Assembly (NCBI GenBank): GCA_026874595.1
Contig: CM049313.1
Span: forward strand, 38,158,659 to 38,222,658
Source: Sipunculus nudus
Lineage: Eukaryota; Annelida; Sipuncula; Golfingiida; Sipunculidae
Length of the DNA: 64,000 bases
Direction of reading: 5' to 3'
Below are positions 13,686-27,719 of this stretch, one piece after another (within the stretch, counting starts at the first letter, position 1; each line of letters opens with the position of its first letter). Position numbers and translations under genes: made by a program. The notes beneath the pieces are model-generated. The model had not been told where the DNA came from. It was given only the letters and a program-made list of their open reading frames with translations, and did no database searches.

Positions 13686-15183
13686 TTATCCGAAGAAACT
13701 CTAGGTATATCCACTGTCATTCGTTTGCATTCTTGTTAATTTAATAAACAATATTTGTTAAGCTGGTTAGGCGTTAGACTCCGATGTAAACACTTCAACC
13801 TACATCGATTTCAGGCTACCCCCTGAAAACAGTCTGGAATATCCCCCAGGCCAAGGGGGTTGTTTGCTTTTTTTAGGTAATTCCCGCAATGCTCAGATTA
13901 GCCTCCACGCTGATTTTAGCTCAATGATATAAATCTCTATGCTTTTAATTCATTATATATTTTTTATAATTTTGTAAGATTTAAGATTCATTATCCATCT
14001 GTAAACAATATAAAAAATAAAATGAACAATGTTAATACCATTGTAAATAAATTTATATTAACTCATTTACCTCGCTTAATCACATGACACCCTACAGTAT
14101 AAAAAACAAGTATACCTATTTTACCATATTTGAAAATCAAGAAGAAATAAACATGAAGAGGCAACTGTTTTGGGGAGGTGATCTGAAATTGTATAGGAAT
14201 ATAATAAAAAAGATTTCAAGTTTCCCAAGGATAAACAGAAATAGCTTTCACGTTTCAACCAGTGATCTGACGGGGGATAATCTGAAATCGCTACCCTGAG
14301 AAAGACGGACCTCCCCCGCGGCAAGGACCGGAAGTAACGATATTTCAGCTGTTATTCACAAACGTGGTTTAATTTCTTTACCATATTTAATATTTTTAAG
14401 TACTCCACGTTATAGAATACCCGATATCCGGAAGGCTTTTAAAAAGCAGATGGATTTATAATATGGTAACGTTCATTATTTTAATATCTTCTTCTTCTGC
14501 TGTTTTCATTCAAATGTGATGTAAACCGACACCTAGCGAGAGTGGCACACATCGCATGAACAATATTATATCTATATAATCTTAAAAACCTGAATGTTAT
14601 GTTTCATTTTGTATTCTTTAACTGTATATTTAAGTGTGGCACGAAACGATTTTGTCATTCAATTCATGAATACTGATGTAAAAGGCACATGGAAACATTC
14701 CCCAATATACTGAAACGTAAAACCCACAATGCGTCAGTCTGATCACGTGTTCACCGTTCGTCCTTTCTATATTTATAAAACAAGATACATATCACTATGT
14801 CTGAGTACGCACGCCTCACTGTTTCTATTTTTGGCCTTACTTCTAAGCTTGAGTCTACCACAATGTCCGATTATCAGCAACATATATCAATTGATTTCTT
14901 ACTGTTTCATCCATCAATGAAACTCCTGCATACACATGGCTAAAACCAAGAATAACTTTGAGTTTGATAGCATGGTTGTTTCATGTACCTTCGCCAAGTG
15001 ATCTATTTGTACCAAGGTTTGTCCAATCTGAAAATAAACTGACATAAACAGATCATAGATTTGTATAAAAATGATGGACTAATACCGATTATAGACTGAA
15101 TCAGACGAGATGGACGAAACAATAATTAACATCCTTTTCCCAATGGCCTTTACTGTATTAGAGTGTATATATATATTCCACCA

Positions 15184-15186
<3 letters not shown>

Positions 15187-15224
<38 letters not shown>
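15187..15224. repeat. (TA)n microsatellite
   Basis: TA dinucleotide run. The 1.5 kb before it (13690-15180) contains no recognisable gene. Confidence 0.95.
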
Positions 15225-15227
<3 letters not shown>

Positions 15228-16239
15228 TATGTTTTGTCAGGGCTTTTTGTGATATAATGATATTATGAAAACAAACAAAGAACGAGAATTCTGAAGAAAG
15301 GCCTATGCTCCACCAGTGTTTTATAGCCTAATGTTACATACTGTTTAAAGTATATTCAATCTACTATAAATTGCATGAATATACCTGGATTTTCGGAGCA
15401 AATCAGTGGTCTTAAAACTACAATATTTGAAAAGGATGCCCGTATATGGTTGTAGTGACGTCATTCTAATGTGGTGGACTCTTGCGATTATGTCCGACAA
15501 CTTCAAAATATAGCTCAGACCGATTCGAATAACATCCGGATAATCTTACCCGATCGACGCCGTGCCGTGCGCATGCATACACGCCAATAAATATTCATAC
15601 GACCGATTTTTTTGCCGTTGTCCGATTGCCTCGTTGCCGGATAAAGGTATGTATATAGCTTAAACAGTTTTGAGTACACCTGCCGTCCCATTAAAAAAAT
15701 TTTTTGCCATGAAGTATCGTGTTGATCAGGGGGAAGCATTCGTGCATTCAGTGTCTAGTTCATTTACAGGCTAAACTTTAGAGCCTGCGTTTTACACAAT
15801 ACGCGATAATCAACCACTTAACGCTTGTGAAGTGTTAACTGCTGAATAGAAATAACAACAAAATGCACCACCCATGCACTGTCCATAAATAGAACCAGAT
15901 TTATTTTCCTCATGCGGTAGTTGGTGGGGATAATTTTTACTAAAGTGTTCAACTTGATGAAGTCTTTTACTTCGTTTTTTTTTTACTGTTTAAAGTACTT
16001 TTCCTTACCACCCTGACATCATTATTTATGAATACTAACGTAGGGCCTAGAGCCGTGTAGGCCACACAAATGCAGCTGGCTTTACAAAAAAGACGGCTGA
16101 AATTAGCAGTAAGCCGAGTTTCGTGGCTCGACTTATCTTGCAAAATGTCTGCTGGCTTAAACTGACCTAAAAGCCTATTAATTTGACGATGTTACTAAGT
16201 ATCCGTTTTATGTTACAAAGGATCCGTTTTATCTGAACA

Positions 16240-16241
<2 letters not shown>

Positions 16242-16309
<68 letters not shown>
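16242..16309. repeat. (TA)n microsatellite
   Basis: A long TA run. The preceding segment repeats ATCCGTTTTAT twice, at about 16201 and 16222. The DNA between 15230 and 16240 shows no gene. Confidence 0.95.
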
Positions 16310-16310
<1 letters not shown>

Positions 16311-16319
16311 GTGTGCATC

Positions 16320-19100
16320 TTGCATCTTACATTCAATTAGATTGTGATTAAAAATTGAGTACAGTTAATCCTGGTGTCACATCAGCTAACATTTTCATAC
16401 TTAAACAATGACACCGTTTCCTTTCAGCGACAAGAAACAAAAAATAACAAAACCTGAACATTTGTTTCTGGATTTATTTTTAACTGTAAAAATTAATCTT
16501 TTTGTATTAATTTTCTTAAGCCGAACTGAGCTGTACAAAGTCGGATCATTTGGCTCACTGAAATATCAGCGGCGCCTCCTGATAAACTCGGCTGGCTCGG
16601 CTGGATATTAACTCTGCTGACGCCGACGCAAAGTGGCAGCGGCGCCGGACTCTACACTAGAGGAAGATGCTTTTGGTTAGTTCTGCCTGGAGAACTACAC
16701 GCTGTTACTTTAAACACTATAACATATTGTGAAAGAGTATTTTAAAGTATTTATCTCGGAACAACAAGGTAAATGCTCTTCTGGTTTGCTGTTGATCTTT
16801 TAAAACTTTTTTTTGTGTTTTTTTTTGTTTTCTCAGGATGAACGATTTGGATGAAATAATTGGTGTAATTATAAAAACATATAAGTATGTTTTTTTTCTA
16901 TCCATTGAGCAAAAGTAACTTAAACTATTTTTTTCAGATCTTAAGCTATTGATAATGAAATGAATGGACTTTTAATTAACCCCGCTCAAACATATATTTT
17001 TCCAGCTGCTAGAAATCGACTGATGCTATAAAAAGCAATTACATTATTAACACTAGAGTTTTTCTGCACATTCCTATCCAAAGTGAGACCGTTGAAACGA
17101 CCGTCCGTCTGTAGCATCCTTAGAAATCAGGATGCAGTTATCCAATGAGTTTACCGCTTAGTTATGATGACCATTTTAAAAGGTATGCAGATTCGGTAAC
17201 TGATTCTGTAGGCGTGCCATGCTCACTAAAATCATTTAATTTCAAACTTTAAGAATATTCCTGCAAATAAAATTTAAGCTGTTACAGCGGAGTTATGGGT
17301 AAAATGGCAAAGGAAATTTGGCAGGGAAATGGTCCTAAGAAAGGTAAACATATTTAAATAAAATAAATTTTAATTGAAACTTGACCACATTTATCGAGAT
17401 ATTACGTCAAGATATGTTTTTATAAATAAACTGAATTATGAAACGCCAATGTCACCGAACATCTTTAACACCAGTGCGATTGAAGAATAAAATTATGAAA
17501 AAGTGCCAAACAATTCTACCGGCTCCGGGTTTTTATAATCCATATAAAATCTGGACAGGCTTCCATAGACACTGCGTCGACATCCTGTTCCGCAAATCTT
17601 GACAAATTGGTTAAACTCTCGTTTAAAATCCAACTCTAAAAAAAATCCGATGTAAGTAACCCATTATTTATTTTACTATATAAACACACACAAGTCAATT
17701 TTTCCAGCATGGGAAAAGTGACAGATTTTCATGAAAATACGACCTAGCCCTCGAAGAAACTCATCAATAATAAATTTTTGACAGCAGACACAGAAAACTT
17801 GTGGCAAGGACGGTTCCGGTTTAGCGTAAGATCGTTTCTTTCTCTCTGATTGGCCAGTTAGTAAACCCCTTTTCCGCCCGTTTAAACCTGTAATACACCA
17901 TTGCAATACACTGTAATGTTTATTTATTTATTTTAACACATATTTTATCAGGATGAACCATTCAGTTGTTTTCAATGGTGTTTAAGAAAGAAATATAGAT
18001 AGAGGAATACATTACATACTCACAGTTTGTATAGTTATGAATATAAAAGTGATCCATCCTCATACATATTTAAAATGTATAGATGGTAAAATATGAAACA
18101 AATGTAAAATTATTTAATCATTAATTCACAGGCAACTGAACCTTACTCATTGGTATCATAAGGTGTCTATTTTCGAATAGACAAATGGCTCGATGGTGGC
18201 ACTCGTACTGAAAATGAATGAAGCTAACCATATGTAAAAAAATTAAATAATAATTAAATGATTAAATTTTGTTGAGATGTTTCATTCTACTAAGAACAGA
18301 GGTCTGTTAATGAATGTATCGGGGACTTTAAGCTCCTAAAAGACTCAACTTCAAATTTCAACTTCCTAAAACCTTTGCTACCTTTAGATCGCATATTATT
18401 CAAAGGTAAAACATGTAACAATTTGTAACAGCTACCCTGGATTTTCCCTCGGTTACACGATGATGAAAGGAAAAAGAGCTTTCTTCACGTAAATACCCTG
18501 CCAGACAACCCGCTGCTTAAACTGAGATATACTAGCTACACTGCAACCAAGACTGACCTTATATGTTACTTTATACTTTATCAATGCTTCGTTATTTATC
18601 CACTTAATGAGACCATGAAAGTAGGAGTAAATGTAAAAACCTGTTTAATCTTAGACGCTGATGTGTTAATGAATCATGGAACAAATCGGAGTTTGTTTAG
18701 GATTGGGAACAGAAAGAAAAAAGAGCGAGGTATTCATAGAACTGACTTAATTAACACATCGTGACTTGCTTCTTCTTATTACGAGACGTAACAGCGATTC
18801 TCTGGGCTCAGGGAACAAGCACATAATTAATGACGCCACTTAACCCAATACACGACCGAATTCTCTGCGGTAAATTAATGACCATGCACTTTTCATTAAG
18901 GTAAAGTACCATTAAGCCCATCCGATAACATAGATAAGCTAACAATTCGAAACTTTTTAGTCGTGGATTAAAAAAAATGTATGTCATATTGTATCACTGA
19001 GCTTTAGGTCCACTGCAAACATTTAATTACCTAATATAAAATAATATATATATGAAACAAGAACGCAATTTTTGGATTTTGAAATTGAAAACTGAAGAAG
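16320..19100. other. Non-coding DNA
   Basis: No recognisable coding exon, RNA gene or transposon end. The stretch is AT-rich with small T runs. The part at 18770-18920 is less degenerate-looking and carries TAATTA/ATTAATG motifs, but function cannot be judged by eye. Confidence 0.35.
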
Positions 19101-19102
19101 TG

Positions 19103-19152
<50 letters not shown>

Positions 19153-19200
19153 TATATATATTGTATATGTATATGTATACATTCGAATATATATATATTA
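19103..19200. repeat. Imperfect (TA)n tract
   Basis: TA-rich simple sequence with TTATAT and GTATATGTATATG interruptions. Confidence 0.9.
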
Positions 19201-19209
19201 ACCAAATGT

Positions 19210-21120
19210 TTGTATGAAAGACGCTTTCATAGTTTCATGCTTAAAGTGAGTAATTGAGAAGAAGCATGAAGAATAATCCATTACTCCCTTTATTTGATAT
19301 CTTTTATCAAGTACTTCGTTGAAGCCCTTTGTTTCCTTACAACATACCAGACTAATGAAGCATTTTTGAATAAACAAGATTGTTAAAACATTGTATAATA
19401 TATAAAACTGGATCGTTAAAAATCCGATATGACGGGGTAACAGAGGCAGCTTTGTAACGATGGTGTGGACCAGATTGGGCCTTTATGCCTTCATAATTCA
19501 TATTAAGCTGACATGGATAGCGGTCTCATGAATTTCAATAGGCTCTGTATCATCACACCTAATTAGCTAAAATGATTGGTCCCTTCTTTGAGGCTAATAC
19601 GCCACTATTTCTAACCATGATAAGAGAGCGCTTCATTGCGTTCAAATCAATCACAGTGTCCCTTAGAAGATCACAACTGATCATGTATTGTGCATCAATT
19701 TCTTGGAATTGTCAATTTCATTTAGTGTCACATTGTCAACTGTCCACCCAACTTAAGGGCCCGTTATACACTGGGTATTTCTAACATAAGAACGCCCCAT
19801 CGAGTTGCGTTAAATGGCATTGAACTGTATGGCTCTAGCTTAAATGATGAAGGTTACAGAAAGAAAGTTTTTTTTCTTTAATTTTGTTGAAATTTTAGAA
19901 GTTATTTCACTTTATTTCAAAACGTTCTTTTAGAAGATAGAAAATTTCCTTTATTGCATTTTGGTCACTGTATAGAGAGTAACTTCCTGTTACGGTCCCC
20001 AATAACATGAGAGTTGAAAACTTCTTCGTAAAGTCTAATGAAAAGTTAAATAATTCTTCCTTTTTCTTAGGAATCATTATTCGTGTTGCTTTTAACGAAG
20101 CCTTGAGGCGAAATATTAATTAATATAATAATCTAATTGGCTCTTGTGAAGCTATTATGCATATTTTTACATAGAGGAGGAAAAAGTGGCTGGTTACCGA
20201 TTTCGTCCAATCATAAAGCAATCATTGCCATTTAATACCCTGGAATATAATGATTTCTTTATTTCATCAGTACATAAGGCCGTTCTCATGGAATATTCAA
20301 TTAAGACATCAAAATCAGTCGCCACAGCATCAGCCTCCAAAACAAACCAGCTCGAATTGGTATATTTTTTGCTATTTCAATTATTAAGTAAATGCAATGA
20401 ACGTTAATGCAGCTAACCGGATAATAAGCGCACACTGTGCTCGGCTACGTGGCTTCTTTTCTGTCTTGACGTCATAAGGACAATGCAAGAAGGCCGAGCA
20501 TTATAATGATTTAAATCCACACCCAATAAAAAGCCACACCCTCCTCCGGATCTTGTTCACAAATCACCAGGGCAGCATACAACCTCAGTTACTGAAAACA
20601 AAAAGGCAACTGTGCCCGTATTGTGAACAATGATTCTTGTTTCTGATACGTTATATTTCGTTTAGGGATTTGTATTCGTTTTAACAAATGTTACTTCATT
20701 TTAATTTAAAAAATCATTGAAAGTAATTAATTTCATCTTAATATGCACATTTTATCATACTTACTTACGCATAATGATATGTACGAGTTCCCACTTTTTG
20801 TTGTTGATATCTTTTTAAGCAAATTTAACAAAATGTTTCCAACTGAAATTGGGAGGAGCTTTATAATCGCTTTATGATCGAGCCACCAGTTTATTTTCTA
20901 TAAATCTTAGATATAAACAAGGGAATTTTTCCACGAGAGCAACTCGTTTACGAAGTGTACTTGTTTTAATTATCAGATATAAACAATCAGGGATTTCTTT
21001 GTCAATAGGCTAGACACGAACGCTCAGTGTCAGTCTCGGCCGATATGTGACGCTAATTGATCAAAAAGATCTTGTGATCAGTTCTGTCAAGAAAGCGGTA
21101 GCTGCAGGAACAAGAATGAT
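19210..21120. other. Non-coding DNA
   Basis: I see no exon-like, RNA-like or repeat structure that I can name. Confidence 0.35.
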
Positions 21121-21125
21121 AAAAA

Positions 21126-21988
21126 TTAATAAAAATAAACATATGATATGTTAAGACTTAATTGTACCTGTTCATATTGCAATTCTGTCTCTCCCTGTCC
21201 TTTCTACAACCAAGCAAAAACTTAGAATTGCTGCAGCTAAAAGCTAGAGTTGAAGCCCATGCTTTAGACAAAAAGAAATGTTTATCTTAAGTTGATTGTA
21301 GTTGCTTGTGTTCATATAAATTTTAAAGCCTCAAACTAAAAGGTTCATTTATATATCATTTGCTGAAATATATAATTATTATGAGCAAGTGTTAACTTAC
21401 TTTCATAACGTTTCGTGAATTAAATTTAATAAAAATAATTTTTGACCAGTAAACATATTATAGGAATTGCTTAAACCTGATCATGTGTTCAACTTTAAGT
21501 TTCAAGTCACTTTCATAACATTTTCGGGCTAACAGACACAAGGGCATGTGAAAAAGGCCGTTTATTAATAAAAATAAACATATGACATGTTCAAACTGAA
21601 TTTTACCTGTTCATACTGCAATTCTGTCTCTCCCTGTGTTTTCTACAGCCAAGCAAAACTTAGAATTGCCGGAGTTAAAAGCTATAGTTAAAGCCCATGC
21701 TTCAGACAAAAACAAATGTTTATTTTCAGTTGCGTGTGTTCATATAAATTTTAAAGGCTCAAACTGAAAGGTTCATTTCTGTATCATTTGGTGAAATATA
21801 TAATTATTATGAGCAAGAGTTAACTTACTTTCATAACGTTTCGTGAATTCAGTTTAATAAAAATAATTTTTGACCAGTAAACTTATAAGAGGAATTGCTT
21901 AAACCTGATCATGTGTTAAACTTTAAGTTTCAAGTCACTTTCATAACATTTTCGGGCTAACAGACACAAGGCCATGTGAAAAAATGCC
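21126..21988. repeat. 439-bp direct tandem duplication
   Basis: The segment starting TTAATAAAAATAAACATATG at 21126 starts again at 21565. Both copies run through CTGTCTCTCCCTGT, ATATATAATTATTATGAGC, TTTCGTGAATT and CATTTTCGGGCTAACAGAC. The copies differ by scattered substitutions and small indels, including about a dozen bases missing from the second copy near 21735. They are therefore older than the 274-bp duplication at 7506. No coding potential is evident. Confidence 0.9.
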
Positions 21989-21999
21989 GTTCTCCGTTC

Positions 22000-24900
22000 T
22001 CACTTGCTCGGGTGAATTTCAGCCAGCTGAGCTAACCAGCTAAAACACAACACCTAGCATTCTGTAGTCAGGAAATCGGTATTCACTAAACATCGTTCTA
22101 AATCTTGCACCCAGCAATTAAATAAAGACGAGACGACAAACCGATAAACGTTGTCAAGATAAAGCGGCGTCGTGCAGGTTACGGGGAATCAGTATGGTGA
22201 CGGGAAACGGACGTGAAATGCTCTCAGGAGACCCTCACACAAGGCCTGCTGTCTGTCAAAATTAAGCCGAAAATGGCGGAAATCACAAACGGAAACGGAA
22301 GCCACCCTTCATGGAGGTGTCAGCAGGAGTCAAACGAACTCCCGAAAAGAAATATGCCACAATATTTTATTTTTTCATAATTAGAAGAAAACTTGCAATA
22401 AATCGACCTTTTAATATACAATCATGTAAGTTTGTCATGTAAACTAACGAAATATTCCATCCACCACAGTAAAGTTTTTTATATATCTGTCGTTAACCTT
22501 TCTATAAAATTTATATATTTTTTTTACATTTAGTCGTTTTTTCCACAATATTAGTAACATTTTTATTATCTGCTAATCATAAATAATATGACATTACACA
22601 AAACTGAAGTTTAGGTCAAGACATTAACTCCACTTTCAATTATACCTTAGTCCTTCTTACTCTCGAACAAAACCGGAATCAAAGTATAAGATTTCCTGGA
22701 CCTAAACAGGGAGATATTTTCTTCCAAACACCTTCAGCATTTGTGAAATGATTAATTATTATTTTCCATCGGTCTCAACATCAGTCTCGGTTGAAATCAA
22801 TGGCTAATTACACGTATTTGGATGTTTTATAAGCTGTGCCGGAATCGATGCTTTCAAACTGCGGTATATTAGGAGAAGAAATCGCCATTTGTCTATTTTT
22901 TTTCAGGCGGATAAATGGTGCAAATGTCCAGAGCGCTGGCAGGAGAAATGCATTATTGAATGCGTACATTTCTTTAAGTTTTTAACATCCCTGAACAATA
23001 AATAACCCATTTTTTAATCCCCAAAATTATGCAGCTATTATATAGTTCACCCGAACTCGAACCCCTTCAATCAAGATGCCTAGTCTAGTCACGCAGCGAA
23101 GTAGGACGGCGGAAACACGTGTGTTAGAGTATTAATGGAGGAGGAGGTTACTTTTTACAGTCATAAGGGAAAACATCAAAGCGAATTCTGAAATTATTTA
23201 TAACAAGTAGAAAGAAACGAATTGAAGAAAAAAAAACCTGGCATGTTGAGTATTCTCTGGGCCTCTTATGAAAAGATGATTATTGCTTTTTCTTCCGAGT
23301 GCCTCATGAGAAAATGTGCTTACTCAGCACCATTCCAGGAAGCGCCATTTCATTAAACAGCCCCTTCATTTAGTCGTTCTATCCTCTTTAGAATTATGCA
23401 ATGTTACTTTATATAAAAATTGCGGACTTAAGTCTAAATTCCACAGAACTTTGTCTTCTGTTTTTATATGCAGATTCACAGAAAACCATGGAAAAATCCA
23501 ATTAGTATAGACAAAATCGGATTTAAGTCTGTTATACTTCCCTACTCATACAATACCGCATATTTTAAAAAGTATGTACTGGTTTCATATAGCGGAGTGC
23601 TTTACCCGTTTCCGAAACCTATTAATGTGTTTTCATAACATCTTCATGTATCGGTAAATGTGTCAACTACAAGGTGATTGGTTTACCCACTTTGTGTTAT
23701 TGACAATATAGTTCATCATTAAGTAACATTTAACTGACCTGCAACCTCATGTACTGTAAACAGAACCGTATGTTTGGCCTGAGAAAACAAACCCATTCTT
23801 CGGCAAATGGAGCTAAGACTTGTTTGACCTTCAGTAGTGGTCTTTTGCGATGGATCACTGCTGGGCTGTAATTATTTACACTAAATAGTAATAGTAAATT
23901 CAGGTAGCCAGGTGACCCAGTTATCAGTGTACCTACTCTGGGACCATGGCTAAGCCTTCCTCAGAGTTTGACAGTTTGACTAAACTTTTTTTTATATATG
24001 ATAACTGCCATGGTTCAGAGGAATTCCACACGGAGTAACAAATTCAGATCATAATATGGATTCATGTTATACAACTGTCATCCGAATTAACATTTTACAT
24101 TTAGCTAAGTAATACAAAATTATTCTTCCCAACCAGTCTGTAGCCTTGTCCCTAAAACACCATCTTGGCCATGTTGATAACACTATCTTCAGAGCGTTAT
24201 TTAAAAAAAAAGCCAGAAACAAAGTTTCCAGTTCTCCACATATGTTTGATAACATATTATCTAAAATGCATTTTTTTCTTTCCCTGAGATCTCATTTTAT
24301 AAAGCAATTACGTGTCATTTAAAACAAAAAAAAATCATAAGTAAATTGGTAAAATTTTTAAGATTCAGTCATTGCAGTCAGCTGAACTTTTTTCTACAGA
24401 AGTTTAATATCTAGTTATTGCATACAAATAACTGTGTGGTATATATGGCTGCTCAGCTGTATTGTCAATGGTAACATTCAGCTAGCAGAACTGGAATTGG
24501 ATTATCATTCTGGATTATGAAAGAGCATTCACTTACCAAGGTTCTTGATAAAATGAGAGAGAAACTGGATTGTCCTCGAAACGTCCTTGCAAAAATTTAT
24601 ATTTTTGTACCCTGATATTTGTTTGGATTTAACGACTTACTGAACTGGATTCATATCTACTTTGATACATGTTTTTACTGTGTTCACAAGTACAAAAGAG
24701 AAATACTGGAATGTGTGAACACCTTGAATAACTGCCCAGAAGTTATTATTTGTCCATCTGTGAGAGTGAAAAACAGTGCTTTTTCAAAAAAATGATAACT
24801 CTTAAAAGACACATTTTGCATTGCTGAAATTTTGTACACTTGCAGATTAGGGGAAGTTCTAAAATACATAATTTTTTTTAGTCTGTACAAGGTGTCCCGC

Positions 24901-25400
24901 ATTGGACTTCATGGCTCCAAATATTGGTCCATTAAAATTTTCTTTGACATCTTGGCCTTTCCTGTGAAAGAAGTATTCAGTGAATGTGTCAATTTATTTC
25001 ACTTTTATCATGTATATATCCCATATACTGTATTTAGCAAGTTTGAAGATCATAGCATGAAAACATCTGGCTGTACAGGCCTTTGAATATTAGAAAACAT
25101 GTTGCGTTTTGATTTTTTTTTGTATTTTAACAGGGCCATAAAATCTGAATCCTCCATTTCTGCCAGGTTTTAACTTATTATTTTATATAATCTACAACTA
25201 CTAGACTGTGTTTCTGTCAAAATACAGAGTTCTAGCATCATTATTAATTAAGTTATTAGCTCCTCAAATCAGGGGAAAATAATATATGACGCTCGGCCGT
25301 TATTACCCCTTTTTCCCTTTTAGGGGCCAAAAACATGAGAGTTTTCACAAAATTACAAAACAAACATTTTAGAAGTTCATCATACATATCACAGTATTAA
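22000..25400. other. Non-coding DNA
   Basis: No recognisable gene. Short open frames at 23316-23510 and 24832-25086 lack known motifs. A B-box-like GGTTCGAGTTC string lies on the minus strand near 23050 without a good A box. Confidence 0.35.
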
Positions 25401-25454
25401 ATTTAAAAAAAAAATGAAGGGAATCTGAGATGGTGATGCGGGGGACCCTCAAGA

Positions 25455-25775
25455 AATTGGTTGATTTGGCATGGAATGACCCAATTGGACTTCCTGGTAT
25501 ATATCTTTGTATTTAATGTAAATATTAATACAACTACAAACCTCTTTGCCCTGTTATTGTTCAAAGTATCGAACGTGTACCCCGACCAATCATATTGTGC
25601 CCCCGAGGACAATAGGATCAGTGTCAGTCTTTCACATACTCCCCCGAAACGCACAAAGCATAATCTCGTCATCTCGTAAAGTCTCGGCTTTTCAAACCAC
25701 GCCGTTAGCTTCATTCTAACCACATTCACCTGGGACGCATCCCGTGAAACAGAATGTTGTGAATTTACAGTGTTG
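25455..25775 (+). mobile_element. Hammerhead-bearing retroelement fragment (probably Penelope-like)
   Basis: This roughly 310-bp segment is homologous to 50588-50905 in inverted orientation. Shared blocks include AACCTCTTTGCCCTGTTAT, GTGCCCCCGAGGACAATAGG, CTCGTAAAGTCTCGGC and CAAACCACGCCGTTAGCTT. In its own orientation it ends in a hammerhead-like remnant (25724-25764), the arrangement known from the pseudo-LTRs of Penelope-like elements. No reverse transcriptase or endonuclease sequence is attached. Assignment to Penelope rests on the ribozyme and on its proximity to a second, GIY-YIG-bearing fragment at 50 kb. Confidence 0.6.
25724..25764 (+). ncRNA. Eroded type I hammerhead ribozyme remnant
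   Basis: Stem I strands ATTCAC (25724-25729) and GTGAAT (25759-25764) are perfectly complementary. GAAACA and TGTT between them give the GAAA core half and a short stem III. The CTGATGA core half and one side of stem II appear to have been deleted: CTG is followed directly by GGACGCATCCCGT. Comparison with the copy at 50607-50654 suggests about 10 nt were lost. Self-cleavage is not expected. Confidence 0.65.
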
Positions 25776-26079
25776 TTTATATATTTGAGGCCCAGGAATG
25801 ATGTCCATGTTATTGGGTTGAAAATTAAAATATAAACTGCAATAATTAAAAAAGTGCTATATATATTGTCAAAGCTATATACAGATTATATATGGCATGT
25901 TATTACTGATGAGACCAGTAAATTATGTGTGGCTATTTGGTAAAGGGTAGGTCCCAGTAATGCAGGTAATATATCAAGACCCAGTATATCATTGTTAAAC
26001 GCTTTCATATAACCAGATGTGAGATGTATCGCATTTTCTAAAATTAAAAAAATCTTCATACTAACAACAGAATCTTATT

Positions 26080-26123
26080 AATATATATATATAATATATA
26101 TATAAACTATATATTGTTATATA

Positions 26124-26166
<43 letters not shown>
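26080..26166. repeat. (TA)n tract
   Basis: TA simple repeat with ATAA and AACTAT interruptions. Confidence 0.92.
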
Positions 26167-26169
<3 letters not shown>

Positions 26170-26170
<1 letters not shown>

Positions 26171-27670
26171 TCTAACCCTAATAGAAGATATCCTGAGGAT
26201 TCAAAAGATGTGTATATGAACTGGCCAAAAAGTTAATTTATTACATAGTTTAAAGCTTATTTTAACAAAGGTAATTTAACGTTACTATGATCTTGCTGTA
26301 AACGAGTTCATACAATTCATCCAATTTTCTTAATTCCGCACAACAGAGGCGACTGTCAAGACAGTCTTAAGTACTCCCTCCTTTGCCAAAATCAGATCCA
26401 TCATTTTTCATCGTAGTTTGATTCTGTCTTCCCTCAATCTTATCATCTATCTGAAATAAACAATTGGCCCGCTGACTGACCAGTGACCTATTCGACAAGT
26501 GCATGTATTAAGTGACTGACTAGCTGACCAGTTTGTATCCTTAAGCCACTGCATGGTTCATTAGTAAAGCAGTTACAAATTTCCTGGTTAGCTAAAAAAT
26601 TGACTAAAACATTTCTTATATGAACATGTGCTTCTGCCTAATGTTTGCGTATTTCTGTGATGTATTCAGTCCAAATGGAAATACATTTTGGCCCTTCTTT
26701 GCATTATCAGACTCTCCGGTTCTTTCTGCTTAGATAGTACTGTAATTACCGACCCTGCCAGCAACAGAGTCAATTGAAGCAGACATAATAGCCGGGACAT
26801 GCCAGGTCACGTGACCGTCGGAGAGGCACCATCATCAATATCAAAATTAATCTCACCGCACACAACTGTGATGATACAGGCACGTGTAGCCACTTGTAAG
26901 TCTGCCGCCGAGCAGACACTTATACGATACCTTCCATGTGATAGCACGCATATTTGGGAAAAGGCCCGGTTTCTGGATAGTTTAAGTGTTCTGCTTGTTT
27001 CTCATATTACTTTGTGTAGATATTTTGAATTAGGGTCACCGAATTTACATTCACATATACACGGATTAATGATACACCGCGCAATCAATAAATTTGAAAT
27101 TTGAGTTGAAAAGTTTAGTATCGAACCTGAGAGAGACGAAGAACATTTTATAGAAATAAGGCACATGGCTAAACTTCATTAACTTTAGACAACAAAATTC
27201 TACGAATAAAGGGCAAATACAAGTGCCTTCATCACATCTGTTTTTGCCCTTATTTTATAAATTTTGAGAATTGGAAATGTCAGAGCAATAGGAATCAAAT
27301 ATGCCGTAACACGGAAACGCTTCCCTTGTCAAACATTGTACGACGTATGGTTTTATGTAGGGTTCTCCATGCATGCAGGCGTGCCGTAATTTGCGAGGCT
27401 TCCCCCATAGACTAATAGTTTAGGATTCCTATAAAACCTATTTTAGGTTTGTTGAACGCCGACAGCATTTGATAACACAAAACAGCAATCTACAGACCGG
27501 TTGAATTAATTTGTGAGACGTGATTGCTTCATGATAATTTTGGCGAGATGGCCATGCACAAAACAGATGGAAATCCAGAAAGGAAGGAAAGTATAGCTAG
27601 GAATTTATGGAACATGGCCAGATGAAATAGGGATAAACGAATAGGTTAGAGGTCGATTAAAAGTAACAGG
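26170..27670. other. Non-coding DNA
   Basis: Contains a 101-codon open frame at 26799-27104 with no recognisable domain and no splice context that I can defend. Nothing else is seen. Confidence 0.35.

Positions 27671-27673
<3 letters not shown>

Positions 27674-27712
<39 letters not shown>
27674..27712. repeat. (GA)n microsatellite
   Basis: A GA dinucleotide run of about 39 bases. The Ser-Leu repeat seen in a minus-strand frame derives from it. Confidence 0.95.
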
Positions 27713-27715
<3 letters not shown>

Positions 27716-27719
27716 ACAA

